Positions 12,643-16,257 of a stretch of DNA of 16,257 nt are shown piece by piece. The notes under the pieces were generated by a model, which did not search any database, was not told the DNA's origin, and was given only the letters and a program-made list of their open reading frames with translations. This DNA is from Pseudonocardiales bacterium (GTDB lineage: Bacteria; Actinomycetota; Actinomycetes; Mycobacteriales; Jatrophihabitantaceae): contig JAVEEO010000075.1 of NCBI GenBank assembly GCA_030840415.1, positions 1 to 16,257 of the forward strand. Reading direction: 5' to 3'. How positions within the stretch are numbered: the first letter of the stretch is position 1; the number at the start of each line of letters is the position of its first letter. The translations under genes were made by a program, and so were the position numbers.

Positions 12643-12648
12643 CGAGAG

Positions 12649-13518
12649 GTGGCGACCTTTCAGACCCTGACCACCGCCGACGGCAGGGTGCTGGAGTACC
12701 TGGTCAGCGGCCCGCCGGACGGCCGGACGCTGCTGTTCCAGCCCGGCACCCCGAACTCGGCGGCCCTGTTCCGTGCCATCGTGCAGCCGGCCGCCGAGCT
12801 GGGGCTGCGCACCGTCAGCTACTCCCGCCCCGGCTACGGCCAGTCGTCTCCCCGTCCGGGGCGCAGCGTGGCCGATGCCGTCCCCGACGTCGAGACCGTG
12901 CTGGACGCGGTGGGCGCCGAGCAGTTCGTGACGCTCGGCTGGTCCGGCGGCGGGCCGCATGCGCTGGCCACCGGCGCGCTGCTGTCGGATCGGTGCCAGG
13001 CGGTGGCGGTGCTGGCCGGGGTGGCGCCCTATCCCGCCGCCGGCATCGACTGGTTCGCCGGCATGGGTGAGGACAACCTCGCCGAGTTCGGTGCCGCGCT
13101 CGCCGGGCCCGACCAGCTCAGCGCGCTGCTGGAATCGTTCGCGGCCGAGCTGGCGAACGTGACCGGCACGGCCGTCACCGAAGCGATGGCCGGCCTGCTG
13201 TCGCCGGTGGACCGGGCGGCATTGACCGGTGAGTTCGCCGATGAGATGGCGGCGGCGATGCGCCGCGCGGTGGTCAGCGGGATCGCCGGCTGGCGCGACG
13301 ACGACCTGGCCTTCGTCCGCGACTGGGGTTTCGACCTCGGCAAATTCCGGGTGCCGGTCGACATCTGGCAGGGGAGGCAGGACCGGATGGTGCCGTTCGA
13401 GCACGGCCAGTGGCTGGCCGCCAAGGTGCCCAACGCCCAGGCCCACCTGTTCGCGACCGAGGGCCACGTGTCGATCGTCAGCCAGTTGCCGCAACTGCTG
13501 GCCGAGCTGCTGCGGTGA
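12649..13518 (+). CDS. Alpha/beta-fold hydrolase
   Basis: A 289-residue cytosolic alpha/beta hydrolase. The nucleophile elbow is GWSGGG with Ser99, the acid is probably Asp245 in IWQGRQDRMVP and the catalytic His273 lies in EGHVS; the oxyanion region is QPGTPNS (31-37) rather than the usual HG. A helical cap lies between about residues 127 and 225. Length is normal. The GTG start has no standard ribosome site and the -10-like TAGGAT just upstream suggests a leaderless message. It stands alone, facing the disrupted lipoprotein gene with 27 bases between their ends. The substrate cannot be told from sequence; esterase, epoxide hydrolase-like or C-C hydrolase activity are all possible. Confidence 0.85.
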   Translation: MATFQTLTTADGRVLEYLVSGPPDGRTLLFQPGTPNSAALFRAIVQPAAELGLRTVSYSRPGYGQSSPRPGRSVADAVPDVETVLDAVGAEQFVTLGWSGGGPHALATGALLSDRCQAVAVLAGVAPYPAAGIDWFAGMGEDNLAEFGAALAGPDQLSALLESFAAELANVTGTAVTEAMAGLLSPVDRAALTGEFADEMAAAMRRAVVSGIAGWRDDDLAFVRDWGFDLGKFRVPVDIWQGRQDRMVPFEHGQWLAAKVPNAQAHLFATEGHVSIVSQLPQLLAELLR

Positions 13519-13545
13519 TGAGGCCGCGGTCCTGCTCGTCTGGTT

Positions 13546-13972
13546 TCACTGGGTGGTGACCACGAACCGAGCGCCTTGGTTGTCGTAGGCGATCTTCAGG
13601 CCGGAGCAGGCGCAAGAATTCTTCCCGTGTCTCTTGACCGTGGGTAGGTCGATCGAGGTGGCGGTTTCGACGCGGACCACCTTGTGCTGAGCGTCGAACG
13701 TGGTGATCGCGATGCTCTCGATGCGGTGGCGATTCGGCGGGTAGGTTCCAATGACGTAGGCGTACCGGCCCTGGCTGCGTTCGGCAGACGCTCTCGATGC
13801 AGACGCGGATGCTGGCCACCCGATCATGAGGGCCGATCAGACCGTTCGGGTCGACGTAGTCCCCCGGGCACGCGCCGCACTGGAGGACGGCGGCGCTGCC
13901 ACAGGCCACAACTGCCAGCACGCTGAACGCCGTCAGCGCCGCCAGCCCTACCTGACGTCCGAGCCGTTTCAT
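13546..13972 (-). pseudogene. Small lipoprotein gene with a frameshift
   Basis: The N-terminal half, from ATG 13972, is a lipoprotein signal: basic MKRLGRQ, hydrophobic LAALTAFSVLAVVA and lipobox VVAC with Cys24. It continues to about IESVCRTQ. The rest of a plausible protein (GRYAYVIGTYPPNRHRIES to NQGARFVVTTQ, TGA 13546-13548) lies in another frame. One extra G/C pair at about 13773 would explain the break; joined, the product is about 141 residues. As read, the first frame runs on in an arginine-rich, non-protein-like tail to 13478, through the end of the hydrolase gene. The intact form would be exported and lipid-anchored; no known domain is recognised. It is 112 bases downstream of the ABC operon on the same strand. 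Sequencing error cannot be excluded. Confidence 0.6.
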
Positions 13973-14084
13973 GTATCGACGGCCTACCTCGGCGCGACGT
14001 TGAACAGTACCGAGATCACAGATGATTCCCCCGAAGCGAAACAGGCGATGACCGGATGGCCGCGGCTGCTGGATGGAGCCATCG

Positions 14085-14798
14085 CTAGCGGCTGCTGGTG
14101 AGCCGGCCGTTGGTCAGCTCGATCTGGCGGTGGCAGCGGGCGGCCACCTCGGGATCGTGGGTGCAGATCACCACCGTGGAACCATTGGCGGCCAAGGCGA
14201 AAACCCGATCCATCACCCGCAGCCGGGACTCGTGGTCGAGTTCGGCGGTGAGCTCGTCGGCCAGCAGCACCGTCGGCTCGATCACCAGCGCCCGGGCGAT
14301 CGCGACCCGCTGCTGCTGGCCGCCGGACAGCTGCTCGACCAGGTGGTCGGCGACCTCCTCCAGGCCCAGGACACCCAGGGCGTCCTCGGCGCGATCGAGA
14401 ATGTCGTTGCGTGCCAAGCCCTTTCCTTGCAGTACGACCTCGACGTTCTCGGCGGCGCTGAGTACGCCGACCAGGCCGTAGCCCTGCAGCACCAGGCCGT
14501 AGCCCTCGGGCACCGTGCCGGCCAGCTGCGCCCCGGCCCGGGTCACCGTCCCGCTGTCGGGGGGTTCCAGCCCGGCCAGCAGGGCCAGCAGGCTCGACTT
14601 GCCGCTGCCGGACGGCCCGGTGATGGCCAGCACCTCGTACGGGTAGGCGCTGGCCGAGACGTCGTCCAGCACCGCCCGGCCGCCTCGCCGGTAACCCACC
14701 CGGTCGGCCACCAGGGTCGGCTGCTGGTCCCGCGGCGCAACCGGCGACGGGTCCGCCGGCTGGCTCGGGGGCACTTGGAAGGAATGCCGCCCGGTCAT
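14085..14798 (-). CDS. ABC transporter ATP-binding protein (second ATPase of the operon)
   Basis: A 237-residue LolD/MacB-type ATPase serving an FtsX-like permease. Walker A is GPSGSGKSS (61-69), the Q-loop Gln105, the signature LSGGQQQR (157-164), Walker B VLLADE with Asp181-Glu182 and the switch His214 in ICTHD. The D-loop region reads ADELTAELD, with Leu instead of the usual Pro after the catalytic Glu. A proline-rich extension of about 27 residues precedes the nucleotide-binding domain. Its ATG overlaps the stop of the preceding ATPase gene (ATGA), so the two are translationally coupled. Two different ATPases with one permease gene suggests a heterodimeric motor. The substrate is unknown; this class usually acts on lipoproteins, peptides or envelope components rather than small solutes. 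Confidence 0.88.
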   Translation of the reverse strand: MTGRHSFQVPPSQPADPSPVAPRDQQPTLVADRVGYRRGGRAVLDDVSASAYPYEVLAITGPSGSGKSSLLALLAGLEPPDSGTVTRAGAQLAGTVPEGYGLVLQGYGLVGVLSAAENVEVVLQGKGLARNDILDRAEDALGVLGLEEVADHLVEQLSGGQQQRVAIARALVIEPTVLLADELTAELDHESRLRVMDRVFALAANGSTVVICTHDPEVAARCHRQIELTNGRLTSSR

Positions 14799-15667
14799 CG
14801 AGTGCCTCCGGAGTGCTCGGGTTCGGCCATCACCACGAACTCGACGCCGCCCGGCTTGCGCACCACCCGCAGCCGCGACCCGGGCGGCAGCGCGGCCAGC
14901 ACGTCCGGTGGCAGCTGCACCGCCCCGCCGGCGTCGACCCGGACGTACTGCTCGCGCTGCTGGTCGCGGTCATCGGCCCGGCCCTCGGTGATGGTGACGC
15001 TGCGCCCCAGGGCGGCCGCCACCGCCGGGTCGTGGGTCACCACCACCACGGTGGTCCCGAAGCTGGAGGTGATCCTCCTCAGCAGCTCGCCGACCAGGTC
15101 GCGGTTGGCGGTGTCGAGCTGCGAGGTCGGCTCGTCGGCCAGCAGCAGGCCGGGGGAGCCCGCCATCGCCACCGCGACCGACAGCCGCTGCTGCTCGCCG
15201 CCGGACAGCCGTGACACCCGCTGGCCGCCGAGCTCGGACAGCCCCAGGGCGGCCAGCAGCTCGGCCGGCGACTGCAGGTCGATCCGCCGGTAGCCGCGCA
15301 GCGCCCGCTGGGCGAAGCTGATGTTCTGCTCGGCGGTGCCGTAGGGGAGCAGGTTGCGCGACGGGTTCTGCACCACCACCCCGATCCGCTGCCCGCGCAG
15401 CTGCAGCAGCTCCGGCTCGCTCATCACCGTGATGTCGTCCGGCCCCAGGTAGATCTGGCCCGAGGTGGGCCGCAGCAGGCCGGCCAGCAGGCTCAGCAGG
15501 GTCGACTTGCCCGAGCCGGACGGGCCGAGCAGCGCCACCGATTCGCCGGCCGAGACGCTGAACTCGACGTTGTCCAGGGCGAGAACCTCCTCGCCGTCCA
15601 GCTCGTAGTAGTGGCTCAGGTTCTCGCAATGGATCGCCAGCCCGGTCTGCAGGATCCGCCCGTTCAC
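14795..15667 (-). CDS. ABC transporter ATP-binding protein with AbrB-like C-terminal extension
   Basis: A 290-residue protein. The ATPase domain has Walker A GPSGSGKST (48-56), the Q-loop Gln100, signature LSGGEQQR (154-161), Walker B LLLADEP (174-180) and His212 in VVTHD. After it, residues 241-282 (YVRVDAGGAVQLPPDVL, then a Leu-Pro-Pro-Gly turn and RVVRKPGGVEFVVM) have the beta-hairpin pattern of AbrB/MazE-like swapped-hairpin domains. The start is GTG 15667, because it overlaps the permease stop as GTGA and begins at the natural N-terminus; the frame upstream of it is arginine/proline-rich antisense-like sequence. It is coupled at both ends (4-bp overlaps). The extension may mediate dimerisation rather than DNA binding; that is inference. 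Confidence 0.88.
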   Translation of the reverse strand: MNGRILQTGLAIHCENLSHYYELDGEEVLALDNVEFSVSAGESVALLGPSGSGKSTLLSLLAGLLRPTSGQIYLGPDDITVMSEPELLQLRGQRIGVVVQNPSRNLLPYGTAEQNISFAQRALRGYRRIDLQSPAELLAALGLSELGGQRVSRLSGGEQQRLSVAVAMAGSPGLLLADEPTSQLDTANRDLVGELLRRITSSFGTTVVVVTHDPAVAAALGRSVTITEGRADDRDQQREQYVRVDAGGAVQLPPDVLAALPPGSRLRVVRKPGGVEFVVMAEPEHSGGTR

Positions 15668-16257
15668 TCGGCCTCCCTGAGCCGGGCGGGGGCGGCGGCG
15701 CGCAACAGCGCCCGGCCGGCCAGCACCGCGGTGAGGATCAGCAACAGCAGGAAGATCAGGGCGAACAGCCCGATGCCGGTCAGCGCCGGCCGGTAGCTCA
15801 ACGTCACCGGGGTGAAGTCGGCGAACTCGGGGACCGACGGCAACGCCCACCGGGCGGCCAGGTACCCGGCCGGCACCCCCAGCACCAGCGCGGCACCGAG
15901 CAGCAGCAGCTGTTCGAGGATGCAGGCACCCAGCAGCGTCCTGCGCCGGATGCCCACCGCACGCAGCGAGGCCAGCTCGAAGGTGCGCCGCCGGCCGGTC
16001 GAGGCGATCGCGATGGCGGTGCCGCCGACTGCCAGGATCGAGCCGACGATGGCGCACGCCACCAGCAACCGCAGCGCCAGGGCCGGACCCTGCCGGCCCA
16101 GCTCGTGGAGCCGGTTGACGTAGCTGGCGCCGGGCTCGATCACCAGGCCGGCCGCGCGCAACCTCTCGACCGCGTCGGCCGGTGCGTGCGGTCCCAGCCA
16201 GTTCGACCAGGCCGCCTCGCTGTCGATGGCCGGCAGCTGCTCCCGCAGGCCGGGCAG
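15664..16257 (-). CDS. FtsX-like ABC permease (C-terminal part, N-terminus beyond the window)
   Basis: The last 197 residues of a MacB/FtsX-type permease. Three hydrophobic segments are visible: LLVACAIVGSILAVGGTAIA, ACILEQLLLLGAALVLG and LFALIFLLLLILTAVLAG. Between the first two is the family motif RRRTFELASLRAVGIRRRTLL, the cytoplasmic coupling-helix region. The residues before the first segment (SEAAWSNWLGPHAPADAVE) belong to the extracytoplasmic domain. The stop overlaps the start of the next ATPase gene (GTGA), so the order permease, ATPase, ATPase forms one operon reading leftwards. A complete permease of this class would have 400-850 residues, so most of the gene lies outside. Confidence 0.88.
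   Translation of the reverse strand: MPGLREQLPAIDSEAAWSNWLGPHAPADAVERLRAAGLVIEPGASYVNRLHELGRQGPALALRLLVACAIVGSILAVGGTAIAIASTGRRRTFELASLRAVGIRRRTLLGACILEQLLLLGAALVLGVPAGYLAARWALPSVPEFADFTPVTLSYRPALTGIGLFALIFLLLLILTAVLAGRALLRAAAPARLREAE

Larger units (their letters stand above)
12253..12648. other. Gene-poor stretch right of the element
   Basis: About 400 bases between the target duplication and the hydrolase gene. It holds one short start with a good ribosome site followed by an A/P/T/S-rich frame (12336-12639, listed separately) and a -10-like hexamer just before the hydrolase. No other gene, tRNA or repeat is apparent. Before insertion this was the DNA immediately downstream of the double methyltransferase. 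Confidence 0.5.

Noticed and set aside
15668..16057. N-terminal extension of the 290-residue ABC ATPase to a start at 16057
   Set aside because: The extra ~130 residues are arginine/histidine/proline-rich and overlap the FtsX-like permease in another frame; GTG 15667 overlaps the permease stop and fits the family start.
1..16257. CRISPR arrays, tRNA or rRNA genes, riboswitches
   Set aside because: No spaced direct repeats, cloverleaf-like segments or conserved RNA cores were noticed on either strand by eye; a covariance-model scan was not possible.

Overview
The window is high-GC DNA with actinobacterial character: strongly G/C-biased third codon positions, frequent GTG/TTG starts, start/stop overlaps of the ATGA/GTGA type and leaderless-looking promoters. 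I cannot assign a genus from the sequence alone.

Layout. 1-634 (-) is the N-terminal part of a zinc-dependent sorbitol/xylitol-type dehydrogenase, divergent from a PLP-dependent threonine-aldolase-family lyase (737-1801, +). An acyltransferase-3 membrane protein follows on the minus strand (1891-3093), then a 354-base gap with two tiny ORFs. Next come a spore-photoproduct-lyase-family radical SAM protein (3448-4563, +), which overlaps tail-to-tail with a Rid-family protein (4551-4979, -), and an SMC/ABC-like solitary ATPase (5007-5723, -) in the same transcription unit as the Rid gene.

5963-8614 (+) encodes an unusual 883-residue protein with two SAM-methyltransferase domains. The first resembles the iron-dependent MT1 domain of the apratoxin synthase AprA. 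No PKS or carrier protein is visible nearby.

8619-12244 is a complete 3,626-bp IS1595-family (ISXO2-like) element. It has 26-bp imperfect terminal inverted repeats (21/26 identical) and a perfect 8-bp target duplication, CTAATTTG. The left copy of the duplication contains the stop codon of the double-methyltransferase gene. The element is far longer than a simple IS and carries cargo: a frameshifted transposase driven by a promoter whose -35 lies in the left repeat; a 48-residue companion protein; two tandem paralogous proteins sharing a GDxxHNxRxxLDxxxW motif and an NxDKHR/K motif; a strong hairpin terminator; and a broken cysteine/histidine-containing small gene near the right end.

Right of the element are a remnant A/P/T/S-rich ORF, an alpha/beta hydrolase (12649-13518, +), a frameshifted small lipoprotein gene (13546-13972, -), and the distal part of an ABC-transporter operon on the minus strand: an FtsX-like permease (truncated by the window edge), an ATPase with an AbrB-like C-terminal extension, and a second ATPase. 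These three genes overlap by 4 bp at each junction.

The two best candidates for something not well described are the IS1595 element with its paralogous cargo pair and the carrier-free double methyltransferase it has landed beside. Four disrupted reading frames occur in this window (transposase, element tail gene, lipoprotein, and perhaps the remnant ORF), so read quality or local decay should be kept in mind.
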